NCBI GenBank assembly: GCA_913778905.1
Contig: CAJYYA010000010.1
Coordinates: forward strand, 186,001-250,000
Reading direction: 5' to 3'
Source: an uncultured Naasia sp.
GTDB lineage: Bacteria > Actinomycetota > Actinomycetes > Actinomycetales > Microbacteriaceae
DNA length: 64,000 nt
Shown: piece by piece, positions 17,301 through 24,470 of the stretch
Numbering within the stretch: the stretch's first letter is position 1
Layout: the number at the start of each line of letters is the position of its first letter
The notes under the pieces: model-generated
What the model saw: the letters and a program-made list of their open reading frames with translations, nothing else
The model's database searches: none
What the model was told of the DNA's origin: nothing
Translations under genes and position numbers: made by a program

Positions 17301-17912
17301 CTGCCGGACCATGCCCTTCCGGCAGCCCGTGAGAACGAGCCATTCGTCGCCGGCGCGTTCCGCCAGGTCGTCGAGATCGAAACGGGGTGCGCCCTTCTCC
17401 GCCTCCGGTGCGAGCTGAGCAGAGGTGATGGCTGCAGCCAGCCGGTGATAGCCCTCCTGCCCACGGGCGAGGACGAGGAGATGCGACCCCTCCGGATCGG
17501 CGACACCGTTCTGGGGAGCCGTGATTCCGAGACCGAGCTCGGCCCCGAAGATCGTGCGCACATCGTGCTGCTCCGAAGCCTCGGCCAGTCGTACGGCACC
17601 GTAGAGGCCGTTGTGATCCGTGAGCGCGAGCCCTTCGAGGCGCAGACGGGCCGCCTCCTCGAGCAGTTGCTCGGGGGAGGAGGCACCGTCGAGGAAGCTG
17701 AAGTTGGAGTGCGCGTGGAGCTCCGCGTAGGGCACCACAGGGCCCTCGATAGGCGAGAGCTTGGGCGGCGCCGGGCGGTACTTCGGGCGCTTGAGAGTCC
17801 ACGCGGGGCTGTCTCCGCCGTCCGCTTCGGGTGGGCGCGTGTTGGGCCTCGACGCCTCGGAGAGTCGTCGTTCGAGTTCGGACCAGGGGATCGGCGGGTT
17901 GTCGAAGCCCAT
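14391..17912 (-). CDS. dnaE2: Error-prone DNA polymerase III alpha subunit DnaE2 (ImuC)
   Basis: 1173 residues from ATG 17912, which overlaps the TGA of imuB by one base. It is the catalytic subunit of the ImuA-ImuB-DnaE2 mutasome, which copies past DNA lesions after SOS induction. The N-terminal PHP domain begins ELHAHSNFSFLDGASSPE and has LALTDHNGLYGA. The polymerase core has EPDIDVDFDSDRREE with two catalytic aspartates and KFDLLGLGMLAAL with the third. A helix-hairpin-helix region (VDGIGAKVAERI) and a C-terminal OB fold (INLEDERGMVNVIC) follow. Between the core and the HhH, residues encoded by 15221-15300 come from an inverted-repeat insertion that keeps the frame open. Last gene of the cassette. 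Confidence 0.95.
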   Translation of the reverse strand: MGFDNPPIPWSELERRLSEASRPNTRPPEADGGDSPAWTLKRPKYRPAPPKLSPIEGPVVPYAELHAHSNFSFLDGASSPEQLLEEAARLRLEGLALTDHNGLYGAVRLAEASEQHDVRTIFGAELGLGITAPQNGVADPEGSHLLVLARGQEGYHRLAAAITSAQLAPEAEKGAPRFDLDDLAERAGDEWLVLTGCRKGMVRQALSADPARPDGESAGRELDRLMALFGRDSVVVELTDHGYPHDSLHNDALAELAAARGLRTVATGAVHYAHPKQRRLASALAAVRARRSLDELDGWLPAGTGAHLRTGAEMAARFARHPGAVAATVPLAEELSFELRNARPRLPRQEVPEGHTPMSWLRHLVWEAMPRLYPDAPEGHRIRIERELDVIEKKDFPGYFLIVYDIVREAKKRGILCQGRGSAANSAVCYLLGITAVDSIFYGLPFERFLSSLREEEPDIDVDFDSDRREEIIQYVYEKYGRHNAAQVANVISYRPKNAVRDMAKALGHSTGQQDAWSKQIERWGGIVKSDEHDIPDPVIDLASEVLKFPRHLGIHSGGMVLTDRPVGEVCPIEHGRMDGRTVLQWDKDDCAWMGLVKFDLLGLGMLAALQYAFDLTAEHFDEHWDLTSMPKEEQGVYDQLCRADSVGVFQVESRAQIATLPRLQPRRFYDLVVEVALIRPGPIQGKAVHPFVRRRVGEEQVTYLHPKLKPVLERTLGVPIFQEQLMQIATEVGGCNGEDADVLRRAMGSKRGLEKIESLKIKLFEGMAANGIDDATAQLIYRQIEAFADFGFAESHSISFGLLVYASAWMRLHYPGVFLAALLRAQPMGFYSPQSLTADAKRHGVEVRRPDILLSGVWAALEPLPLPSPTQITEFLAEKASDRHERVTGPQNLRDLVRERVVGATGMPLCVHKHQPPVAPRFDRHAPADHHEHRRDAGHAVRLGLAEVDGIGAKVAERIVAEREAHGDFLDQPDLARRVGLTAPQLEALAAAGAFESMGLSQREALWGAGAAAQERADYLPGTVVAVQVPLLPMLDDAERVASDLWATGISPGDHPISFVREALTKRGVLSSHDLATAETGRRVEVGGVVIHRQRPATAAGVTFINLEDERGMVNVICSVGVWQRYRRIAREAPAMIIRGRLERSDEGVVNILADRFEVLTIDARSVSRDFR
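15221..15300. mobile_element. 80-bp inverted-repeat (MITE-like) element inside dnaE2
   Basis: Ends 15221-15240 and 15281-15300 are inverted repeats matching at 18 of 20 positions, the outer 13 (CCAAATCACGGAG / CTCCGTGATTTGG) perfectly. The interior is 40 bp. It encodes an extra stretch around QITEFLAEKASDRHERV, located between the polymerase core and the DRHAP segment where DnaE2 proteins normally have only a short linker. No clear target duplication is visible and no transposase is nearby, so a MITE-like origin is inferred from structure only. Confidence 0.55.
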
Positions 17913-19579
17913 CAGTCGTACTTCCCCTCGGCCCAGCATCCGCCGGCGTCCACGACGACGAGCCAGGCCTGGCCCTCGGCGTCGACGATCTGGAACCGAT
18001 CGAGTTTCAGCGAAGCCTCCTGATCCCACCACCGCTCTTCGACCGGCCACGGGCCCGCCCACGAGCCCACCGGATGCACACGCCCCGATCCGGGTGGCGC
18101 GAACCCCGCGGGCGGGCCGTTGAGGACTCCACGGTCGTCGATCGCCACCGACTCGCCCGTGGGAGTCACCAGGGTGCAGGGCAGCCTCTCCGGGTACACG
18201 GTTGCCGGTGCCATTCCGGTCAGAGCGCCCGGCCAGGGCCGGTCGATCGGGCGAGGAGCCTGTTCACGATCACCCCAGGGCACGAGCACCTGACGGTCGC
18301 CGAGCAGCCGTCCGCCGGAGGGGATCAGGGTCGCCACGGCGGCGTGACCGAGCATGCTCTGCACGCGCGAGAGCCCGTGGTGGATGCCCGCATCGGGGGC
18401 ACCACCCCAGAGTCCCGGTTCGTGATGCGCCGTCTCATCGAGGCTCTGCGGAACCGCGCGGACGCGCACGATGGGAGAGCGGAGTCCGCTGTCGATCTGC
18501 CCGATGCCCTGCAGTTGCCACCGCACCCGGTCGACCACCTCGGCGGCCGTGAACGAGCGCGGGTGCAACCAGCCGCGGGCGGAGAGCTCACCCGATTCGC
18601 TCGTGATCTCGAGCCGAACCGCGGTGCAGACGAGGCGCATGGCCGCGAGCCGGTCGATGAAGGTGTCCGCCGCGGCGCGGAAACCGAATGTGACCTGGTC
18701 GATCCGGTCGAGCGGAGGTTCGAAATGCACCTCGACGTCGAGTTCGTCGGGATGCACGCGCGGGCTGACACGCCGTCCGTCGAGACCAGCTGCGAGACGG
18801 TGGGCGGCCGCTCCTTCGGCACCGAACCGCTCCCGCACTTCGAGTGGAGGGAGAGCCGCGAACGCCCCGAGGGTCGGGAGCCCGAGGCGCTTGAGCAGCA
18901 CCGCCAGGTCGGGCATGCCGAGAAGCGACACCGGAAGAGGCGCGAGGAACTCGGCTGATCTGTCCGCGGGGATGATCGAGACCCGCCCTCGGCCCTGCCG
19001 AGCGGCCTGTTCGGCAGCGAACGGCCCGTCGGCGATGCCGATGCGTGCGCCGGGGACCTTCTCCGAGTCGAGATGTCCGAGGAGCGACTCGGCTGCGATG
19101 CCCTCGCCGCCGAAGTAGCGCGCGGGGCCCTGCGCCCGGACCATGACGATGCCGGGGCGGAGGATCTGCACACCTGGGATCAGCTCTTCGACGCTCTCGA
19201 TGACGGGTTCGAACGTACGGGCGTCGAGGTCGGGATCGAACGCCAGGTCGATGAGCGACGGGCACCTCGACTGCGCCTCCCGCAGGCGCAGCCCGCGCCG
19301 TACGCCGTCTCGGCGTGCGGCTGCCGAGCAAGCGACGACGAGTCCGGACTCGATGAGCGCGAGTGGTGCATCGAGCGGGAGTCCCTCGGCGCGGGCGGCG
19401 GCGAACGACGGCCAGTCAGGGATCCAGAGCACCATGCTGCGGGTGGTCTCGTCGTCGATCGAGATCGCGGCGATCGACCCCGCCGCCACCGCGGTCGCGG
19501 CAGCGGCTCCGGCCGGGGTCGCCGAACGCCGGGCGGTCGTGGACCGTCGTGTGGCGGGGGCGTTCGCTCGCGGGGTCAT
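17912..19579 (-). CDS. imuB: ImuB, Y-family polymerase-like mutasome scaffold
   Basis: 555 residues from ATG 19579. ImuB proteins keep the Y-family polymerase fold but lack catalytic acidic residues; they bridge DnaE2 and the sliding clamp. Visible are an Ala-rich N-terminus (1-48), the typical VLWIPDWPSFAAARAEG opening, the palm/finger segment ARRDGVRRGLRLREAQSRCP, a helix-hairpin-helix-like LGLPTLGAFAALPPLEVRERFG, and QVLVPWGDRE, which corresponds to the clamp-binding motif (QLPLWG in mycobacterial ImuB). The stop overlaps the dnaE2 start by one base (TGATG), and imuA ends 54 bp upstream, so all three are one operon. Confidence 0.9.
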   Translation of the reverse strand: MTPRANAPATRRSTTARRSATPAGAAAATAVAAGSIAAISIDDETTRSMVLWIPDWPSFAAARAEGLPLDAPLALIESGLVVACSAAARRDGVRRGLRLREAQSRCPSLIDLAFDPDLDARTFEPVIESVEELIPGVQILRPGIVMVRAQGPARYFGGEGIAAESLLGHLDSEKVPGARIGIADGPFAAEQAARQGRGRVSIIPADRSAEFLAPLPVSLLGMPDLAVLLKRLGLPTLGAFAALPPLEVRERFGAEGAAAHRLAAGLDGRRVSPRVHPDELDVEVHFEPPLDRIDQVTFGFRAAADTFIDRLAAMRLVCTAVRLEITSESGELSARGWLHPRSFTAAEVVDRVRWQLQGIGQIDSGLRSPIVRVRAVPQSLDETAHHEPGLWGGAPDAGIHHGLSRVQSMLGHAAVATLIPSGGRLLGDRQVLVPWGDREQAPRPIDRPWPGALTGMAPATVYPERLPCTLVTPTGESVAIDDRGVLNGPPAGFAPPGSGRVHPVGSWAGPWPVEERWWDQEASLKLDRFQIVDAEGQAWLVVVDAGGCWAEGKYD

Positions 19580-19633
19580 GGCTCTCGTGCGCTGCAGTCA
19601 GGCGGTGTGTCGGTGGATGTCGTCGCGGATGGA

Positions 19634-20503
19634 TCAGACGGCGTGCGGCAGACGCACGGGGACGGAACGCTCCGGCTCGTGACGGGCGATCTCGTGCTCA
19701 TCGGCTGTGATCGGGGCCGGAGGCGGCAGCGTGATGTTCGTGCGACGAGGCGGGCGACCGCGGGACTCGACGACGATCTGGGTGCGGCGGGACGTGATCA
19801 TGCCGTGGCCGTCGCCGATGCCCTGCCATGAGCCGCCCTGCAGGGTGAGGCGGGCGTCGCTGCCCGGCCAGTCGCCGAGGGAGATGAGGACGGCGTCACG
19901 CTTGCGCATGCGCGCCGAGAGCCGGGCCGCATCCGAGTCGGACACCCGACGCGACGGACGCACGACGACGACCGCGAGCACGTCGACGAGCGCGGCGGTC
20001 ACAGCCAGCCACTGCGCGCCCGCATCGGGGACGACGACGAGGCGGGAGAGGTCGACGCCGTGAGCGGCCGCCGCGGCCGCTCCGAACTCGGGTACGCCGA
20101 CGACGGCGCACCACGACCCCGCGCTGGTCGGCGCGGCCAGCATGCTCATGGTGAGGCTCAGCGATCCGAGCACCGAATACGACGATCCGGCCTGCATCAT
20201 GCCGTCGGGCAGGAGATTCGCGAACATCGGATGCGTCGCGATGCCACGGGTCGGCAGGGTGGTGGCCTGCATCTCCCGGATGCGGGACTGGAGTAGACGG
20301 ATGCGCTCCGCCGGATCGGCGGCGGCGGCGATCCCGGCGCGCTCGGCACCGAACTTCTGGGCTCCGAACTTCTCGGCGCCGAACTTCTCCGCGAGTGCCG
20401 TGCTCACGACGGCCTCGCCGACCGCTGATCCGGGCCGCTCAGCCGGATCCGCACTCGAACGCGCACCACGGGGTGCGAGCAGTGAGAGATCAGCGAGGGC
20501 CAC
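19634..20503 (-). CDS. imuA: ImuA-type RecA-like accessory protein of the mutasome
   Basis: 289 residues from GTG 20503. Position, length and the RecA-core-like segments (LLPDGMMQAGSSYSVLGSLS, WCAVVGVPEFGAAAAAAHGV, LSARMRKRDAVLISLGDWPG) identify it as the actinobacterial ImuA. The Walker A is degenerate (no GKT), as is usual in these proteins. The C-terminal tail is disordered and Pro/Arg-rich. Near the N-terminus three 15-bp DNA repeats encode KFGAE/KFGAQ units. The start codon lies ten bases from a perfect LexA box (20513-20528), so the operon should be SOS-induced. The closeness of the box to the GTG implies a very short leader, or that the true start is a little downstream. Confidence 0.8.
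   Translation of the reverse strand: MALADLSLLAPRGARSSADPAERPGSAVGEAVVSTALAEKFGAEKFGAQKFGAERAGIAAAADPAERIRLLQSRIREMQATTLPTRGIATHPMFANLLPDGMMQAGSSYSVLGSLSLTMSMLAAPTSAGSWCAVVGVPEFGAAAAAAHGVDLSRLVVVPDAGAQWLAVTAALVDVLAVVVVRPSRRVSDSDAARLSARMRKRDAVLISLGDWPGSDARLTLQGGSWQGIGDGHGMITSRRTQIVVESRGRPPRRTNITLPPPAPITADEHEIARHEPERSVPVRLPHAV
20351..20395. repeat. 3 x 15-bp tandem repeat in imuA
   Basis: Units at 20351-20365, 20366-20380 and 20381-20395 share GAACTTCT and differ only in the last six or seven bases. In the imuA frame they encode consecutive KFGAE, KFGAQ and related pentapeptides. Loss or gain of a unit keeps the frame, so repeat number may vary between strains. Confidence 0.75.
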
Positions 20504-20512
20504 ACCCCAGTT

Positions 20513-20528
20513 TCGAACATGTGTTCGA
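20513..20528. promoter_or_regulatory. LexA (SOS) box upstream of imuA
   Basis: TCGAACATGTGTTCGA is a perfect palindrome matching the actinobacterial/Gram-positive LexA consensus TCGAAC-N4-GTTCGA at every defined position. It lies ten bases upstream of the imuA GTG, placing imuA-imuB-dnaE2 under SOS control, as known for these cassettes in mycobacteria. Confidence 0.92.
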
Positions 20529-20583
20529 TGGTGTCAAACACCTCCGACACTGCCTGAGAGCAGGCGGGCCGGACATGTGACCC

Positions 20584-20668
20584 CGCGCTCAGCAGGAACT
20601 CCAGCGGCTCAGCAGTGACTATCGGCTTGGTAGTTCCTGCTGGAGCGTCGGAGTTCCTGCTGAGCGCG
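20584..20668. repeat. Complex palindrome with 19-bp outer arms
   Basis: Bases 20584-20602 and 20650-20668 are perfect 19-bp inverted repeats 47 bp apart. The interior holds further copies of AGTTCCTGCTG and CAGCAGGAACT, CTCAGCAG in direct and inverted orientation, so several alternative hairpins are possible. It lies nine bases beyond the stop of the minus-strand small-protein pair and 56 bp before the LexA box. It could terminate the small-gene transcript or be a dispersed repeat. Confidence 0.65.
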
Positions 20669-20676
20669 AGGGGCGG

Positions 20677-20856
20677 TCAGGAGCCGGCGGTCAGGTCCGG
20701 ACCGCTCTCGCCCTCGGGGGCGTCGAGGGTGATGAGTCCGTCCGGGTCCTTCGGGTCATCGACTCCCGTCAGTCGCTCGCCGACCGAGGCGCCGCCGGGC
20801 TCGGCGAGCGGCTTCTCCTCGTGGTCGGGCGGGGGAGCCTGGCCTTCGCGAGCCAT
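20677..20856 (-). CDS. Small acidic protein, 59 residues, unknown function
   Basis: ATG 20856 overlaps the TGA of the upstream 87-residue gene by one base (TGATG); the frame ends in TGA at 20677-20679. The protein is Pro/Gly/Glu/Asp-rich with ERLTGVDDPKDPDGLITLD, no membrane segment and low complexity, so it is probably disordered. Coupling to a second small acidic gene and consistent GC-rich codon use support it as real. Function unknown. Confidence 0.5.
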   Translation of the reverse strand: MAREGQAPPPDHEEKPLAEPGGASVGERLTGVDDPKDPDGLITLDAPEGESGPDLTAGS

Positions 20857-21119
20857 CAGGACTCGTCGATCTTGTGGGTCTCGACGGGCCCGTTGGGCGC
20901 CTCGTCGCGGAGCCCGGGGATGTCCTCGCCGCCGAGGTCGTTGTCCGCGAGCACCGGGGTGCCCTCACCGGGGGCGCCTCCCGTCGGGCCGTCGTTGCCA
21001 TCGCCCGCACCGGGCAGGACGGTCTCACCGGCCACGGCGTCGTTGGTGACGATCTGCTGAGCCTCGGCAGCCTCCTGCTCGCCGTCGTGCAGTCCGTCGG
21101 TCTGAGATGTGTCGCTCAT
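20856..21119 (-). CDS. Small acidic Gly-rich protein, 87 residues, unknown function
   Basis: ATG 21119 opens a soluble, strongly acidic protein (start MSDTSQTDGLHDGEQEAAEA, end DEAPNGPVETHKIDES) with many Gly, Asp and Glu and no aromatic residues, presumably disordered. First gene of a two-gene unit coupled by TGATG to the 59-residue gene. Similar short acidic proteins are scattered through this window (29792-29917, 34801-35157) and through related genomes, where they remain uncharacterised. The 180 bp upstream to recQ hold no gene. Confidence 0.55.
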   Translation of the reverse strand: MSDTSQTDGLHDGEQEAAEAQQIVTNDAVAGETVLPGAGDGNDGPTGGAPGEGTPVLADNDLGGEDIPGLRDEAPNGPVETHKIDES

Positions 21120-21298
21120 GAGGTCCTCGCAATCGCCTTCGGCACGGCCGATCCGTGCTCGTCCCTCACGCTAGGGAGGGCCGGGTGCGGATGCGCCGGG
21201 AACGCGAGTCCTCCCAGCGGGTTCGCCGTGGGAGTCCATGGGCTTCCCAGTGCACCCCCAGAGGGGCGGGTCGGGCCTCCCTCGAAACCGCCGAGCGC

Positions 21299-22954
21299 TC
21301 AGACCAGGGTCAGCAGCTCCTTCTCGACGACCAGAGAGACCGACAGCACCCGATACCCCTCGCTCTCGAAGAAGACCGTGATCCGGTCGTCTTCGACGCG
21401 CATGACCGTGCCGACGCCCCATTCGCTGTGCTTCACGGCGGTTCCGTTCGGGAACGGGCTGTCCGAGTCGAGGACGGTGCTGTTGCGCTCCTCCATCGCG
21501 GTTCCGGATGTGCAGGTGTCGCAGTTGCCGCACGGCCCCTCGCGCACCTCGCCGAAATAGCCGAGCAGGAAGAGGCGACGGCATTCATCCGTCTCGGCGT
21601 AGGACCGCATCATGGCGATGCGGGACTCGTCGATCGCCTCCCGCTGCTCGGCCGTCTGCTCGACGGCCTCGATCGCGTTCTTGACGGTGGCCTGGGACTC
21701 GAGCGACTCACCCGACTGCCTGACCGCCCCGGAATCGAGCAGCAGCCCCAGACTGGCACCGATCTGCCGCTGCGACAGATCCACCGCCTCGGCCAGTTCG
21801 GAGGGGGTGACCGGGCGATCCGCCGAACGGAGCGCCGTCACGAGACGTTCGATGCGCTTCTTGTTGGGCTTGCCCGAGGCGAAGAACTTGCGCAGCCCCA
21901 GATCCTCGGATCGGTAGTGCAGGCGTGCCAGAGCCGCCTCGCCGTCGCGACCGGCTCGCCCCGCCTCCTGGTAGTAGGCGTCGAGGGATTCGGGGACGGC
22001 GGCGTGCACGACGAACCGGATGTCCGACTTGTCGATCCCCATGCCGAACGCCGAGGTCGCGACGATCACGTCGATCTCGCCGTCGTGGAATCGACCGCTG
22101 ATCGACGAGCGCTCCTTGGCCCTGAGACCCGCGTGGTAGGCGACGGCACCGACGCCGCGGCCGACGAGTTCCTCGGCGATCTCCTCGGCGTCCGCCCGGG
22201 TGGCGGTGAAGACGATGCCGGGCCCCTCCAGGCTCGTCGCGTCGTGGAGTATCGCGTCGCGTTGCTCGGACTCCTCGCCGTGGCGTACGACCTCGAGACG
22301 GATCTCGGGGCGGTCGAACCCGCGGATGAACGAGACGGGCTTGCGCATCCTCAGGCGGCGTTCGATCTCCTCACGGACCGGGGCCGGTCCGGTCGCCGTC
22401 ATCGCCAGGATCGGCGGGCTCCCGAGGGCTTCGACGATCTCTCCGAGGCGCAGGTAGTCGGGGCGGAAGTCGTGACCCCACGAGGAGACGCAGTGGGCCT
22501 CGTCGACGACGAAGAGCGAGACTCCCGCCTTCTTCAGCCGCGTCAGCACCTCATCGCGGGTCAGTTGCTCGGGCGCGAGGAACAGGTAGCCGGGGCCGCC
22601 GTCCTCCACGAGCTGCCACGCCTCATCCGTCAGCGATTGACGCTGCGATGAGTTGAGGGCTCGGGCGCGGTGCGCGTTATCGCGGTCGCGGATACCGGCG
22701 ATCTGGTCGGCCTGGAGGGCGATGAGCGGCGAGACGACCACGGTGAGCCCGGGCAGGAGGGCTCCCGCCACCTTGTACATGGCCGATTTGCCGTATCCCG
22801 TCGGCATGACGGCCAGCACGTCGTGGCCGTCGAGGACCTCGGCGATCGCGTCGTGGATGCCCTCGCGGAGTTCGGGCCAGCCGAACACCTCGTCGGCGAT
22901 GCGGGTGATCTCGTCGGTTCGAGAGGGGGCGCTCGTGGCTGCAGGTGGGGTCAC
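21299..22954 (-). CDS. recQ: RecQ-family ATP-dependent DNA helicase
   Basis: 551 residues. 3'-to-5' DNA helicase for recombination and fork repair. Walker A MPTGYGKSAMY (50-60), DEAHCVSSWGHDFRPDY as motif II, TATGPAPVREEI as motif III, AFGMGIDKSDIR and YYQEAGRAGRDGE as motifs V and VI. A winged-helix-like segment follows (PVTPSELAEAVDLSQRQIGA) and the zinc site is carried by ETDECRRLFLLGYFGE plus CGNCDTC, with four cysteines. No HRDC domain is visible; instead the C-terminal 60 residues resemble the short beta-rich tail of actinobacterial RecQ-like proteins (VKHSEWGVGTVMRVEDDRI). Monocistronic by appearance. Confidence 0.92.
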   Translation of the reverse strand: MTPPAATSAPSRTDEITRIADEVFGWPELREGIHDAIAEVLDGHDVLAVMPTGYGKSAMYKVAGALLPGLTVVVSPLIALQADQIAGIRDRDNAHRARALNSSQRQSLTDEAWQLVEDGGPGYLFLAPEQLTRDEVLTRLKKAGVSLFVVDEAHCVSSWGHDFRPDYLRLGEIVEALGSPPILAMTATGPAPVREEIERRLRMRKPVSFIRGFDRPEIRLEVVRHGEESEQRDAILHDATSLEGPGIVFTATRADAEEIAEELVGRGVGAVAYHAGLRAKERSSISGRFHDGEIDVIVATSAFGMGIDKSDIRFVVHAAVPESLDAYYQEAGRAGRDGEAALARLHYRSEDLGLRKFFASGKPNKKRIERLVTALRSADRPVTPSELAEAVDLSQRQIGASLGLLLDSGAVRQSGESLESQATVKNAIEAVEQTAEQREAIDESRIAMMRSYAETDECRRLFLLGYFGEVREGPCGNCDTCTSGTAMEERNSTVLDSDSPFPNGTAVKHSEWGVGTVMRVEDDRITVFFESEGYRVLSVSLVVEKELLTLV

Positions 22955-23078
22955 CTCGGGATGCTCGCACCGCCCTCTGACATCCGCTCCCAGAATCCAC
23001 AGGACACGCCCGGATCGCTCAGCCCGCGGACAGAGGACTCACGGCCCGCATCCGGCGGGATCGGCAGGCGCAGGGGCG

Positions 23079-23411
23079 TCAGGCCGCCTCGGGACCGAAG
23101 CGGCCGAGCATGCCCCACACTGTGGGCGTCAGATCGGGGTGCTCGAGAGCGATCAGACGGAGGACACCGAACTCGAATTTCTCAGCACGCTCGCGTGGCG
23201 CCGACGGGTGGTAAGCACGCGCCCTCTGCTCGGTCAGGCCCAACGTGTCGATGGCATCGGCCCGGAGGATGCGCACCACCCGTTCGTCGACGCTGGGCAG
23301 ATCGGGGATGAACGCCCACGGGTCCTCCCCGTCACGGCAGCGCTGCTCGATCTCGGCCTGCAGCTCGTCCCGAGCCTCCGCCCGCAACTCGTCGAGTCCG
23401 ATCCGCGCCAT
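23079..23411 (-). CDS. Conserved-looking hypothetical protein, 110 residues
   Basis: I choose ATG 23411 (MARIGLDELRAEARDEL), preceded by GGGAGGG at proper distance, over the frame's earliest start at 23426. The N-terminal third is a charged helix, followed by DPWAFIPDLPSVDERVVRIL and a segment ending LTPTVWGMLGRFGPEAA. No membrane segment and no known motif. I do not recognise the family. Confidence 0.55.
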   Translation of the reverse strand: MARIGLDELRAEARDELQAEIEQRCRDGEDPWAFIPDLPSVDERVVRILRADAIDTLGLTEQRARAYHPSAPRERAEKFEFGVLRLIALEHPDLTPTVWGMLGRFGPEAA

Positions 23412-23512
23412 GTCCACCCTCCCCACGTCACATCGATGTGTCGGAAGCGACCCTAGAGCACGACCGTGACGACATTCGGAGCAGCTTCACAAGGACCGCG
23501 AGAGGACGGAGA

Positions 23513-23884
23513 TCACTGCGCCGCGCGGGCCACGATGACCTCGATGCCCGTCGGATCCACCAGGCGGGCGATGCGCTCCCCCCACGGCTGGTCCTCGGGC
23601 GGCGAGGTGACGACGGCCCCGTACGAGGCCGCACGGGCGACGATCCCGTCGGGGTCGGTGACGTAGAACCACAGCGAGACCTGGCTCGGGCCGCGCGGCG
23701 GATCGGGGTGCTCGCCGAGTCCGACCTCGGCCTCGCCGATGAGGAGGGAGACGTAGGTGGGGGCGTCCTCGGGGTACCGATAGGTGACGTGGCCGCCGAG
23801 GACATCCCGATAGAAACCGAGGAGGGTGCCGATCTCGCTGGCGACGACGATCGGGAATCCGCTGCGTGCGCGGGTGGCTGACAT
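23513..23884 (-). CDS. VOC-superfamily (glyoxalase/bleomycin-resistance-like) protein
   Basis: 123 residues from ATG 23884, with AAGGAG four bases upstream. The sequence shows the paired beta-alpha-beta-beta-beta modules of the vicinal-oxygen-chelate fold: LLGFYRDVLGGHVTYRYPED in module one and VSLWFYVTDPDGIVARAASY plus RIARLVDPTGIEVIVARA in module two. Metal ligands cannot be assigned firmly (a Glu in IGEAEVGLGE and a Glu in GIEVIV are candidates). Members detoxify or modify small molecules; the substrate is unknown. Confidence 0.8.
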   Translation of the reverse strand: MSATRARSGFPIVVASEIGTLLGFYRDVLGGHVTYRYPEDAPTYVSLLIGEAEVGLGEHPDPPRGPSQVSLWFYVTDPDGIVARAASYGAVVTSPPEDQPWGERIARLVDPTGIEVIVARAAQ

Positions 23885-23966
23885 CTGGCTCCTTGTCGTG
23901 GCGGTTCTTAGCAAGCCACAGCGGATCGACCCTCGCAAGCCGACACGCGACTCATGCGGTGAGGCG

Positions 23967-23972
23967 TAGGTT
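23967..23972 (+). promoter_or_regulatory. -10 box TAGGTT of a leaderless NUDIX transcript
   Basis: TAGGTT is followed by six bases and then the GTG start at 23979, with no ribosome-binding sequence; this fits a transcript starting at the GTG itself. Confidence 0.5.
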
Positions 23973-23978
23973 GACAGT

Positions 23979-24449
23979 GTGTTCGAGGTGTCGGTGACCT
24001 ACCTGCTGCGCGATTCGCCGAGGGGCGTGGAAGTGCTCCTGGGGACGAAGCTCACGGGTCTCGGAGCGGGCAAATGCGTGGGCCCCGGCGGCAAGCTCGA
24101 AGCGGGCGAGACCCCCGAGCAGGCCGCCGTCCGAGAGACGTTCGAGGAGATCGGCGTGACTGTCGCCGAGGCGGATCTCGAGCGTGTCGGCCGCCTGCGC
24201 TACACGTTCCCGCACCGCCCGGCGTGGAGTCAGGCCTCGACAGCGTTCGTCGCTCGTCGGTGGGCGGGGGAGCCCGCCGCGAGTCCCGAGCTGGCCCCGA
24301 CCTGGTACCCGGTGGCCGAGCTCCCGCTGGAGCGGATGTGGCACGACGCACGACTCTGGTTGCCCGACGCCCTCGCGGGCAGACCCGTCGACGCGGACTG
24401 CTCCTACGCGGAGGACAACGACTCGGTCGCGGAGTTCGTCCGCTCGTGA
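23979..24449 (+). CDS. NUDIX hydrolase, MTH1/MutT-like (8-oxo-dGTP type)
   Basis: 156 residues. The NUDIX box is complete from the G of GGKLEAGE to REtFEEIGV (GGKLEAGETPEQAAVRETFE then EIGV), at about residues 37-60. The opening FEVSVTYLLRDSPRGVEVLL and the GAGKCVGPGGKLEAGE context resemble human MTH1-type oxidised-nucleotide phosphatases, and the C-terminal WYPVAELPLERMWHDARLWL fits that group too. A role in cleaning the dNTP pool is therefore likely, though not proven. Converges on the LysM lipoprotein gene with 21 bp between stops. Confidence 0.82.
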   Translation: MFEVSVTYLLRDSPRGVEVLLGTKLTGLGAGKCVGPGGKLEAGETPEQAAVRETFEEIGVTVAEADLERVGRLRYTFPHRPAWSQASTAFVARRWAGEPAASPELAPTWYPVAELPLERMWHDARLWLPDALAGRPVDADCSYAEDNDSVAEFVRS

Positions 24450-24470
24450 CGCCCGAAAGCGCACCGAGGA

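Noticed and set aside
15012-18023. 1003-codon plus-strand frame
   Set aside because: Lies wholly antisense to dnaE2, whose motifs are intact; no recognisable domains.
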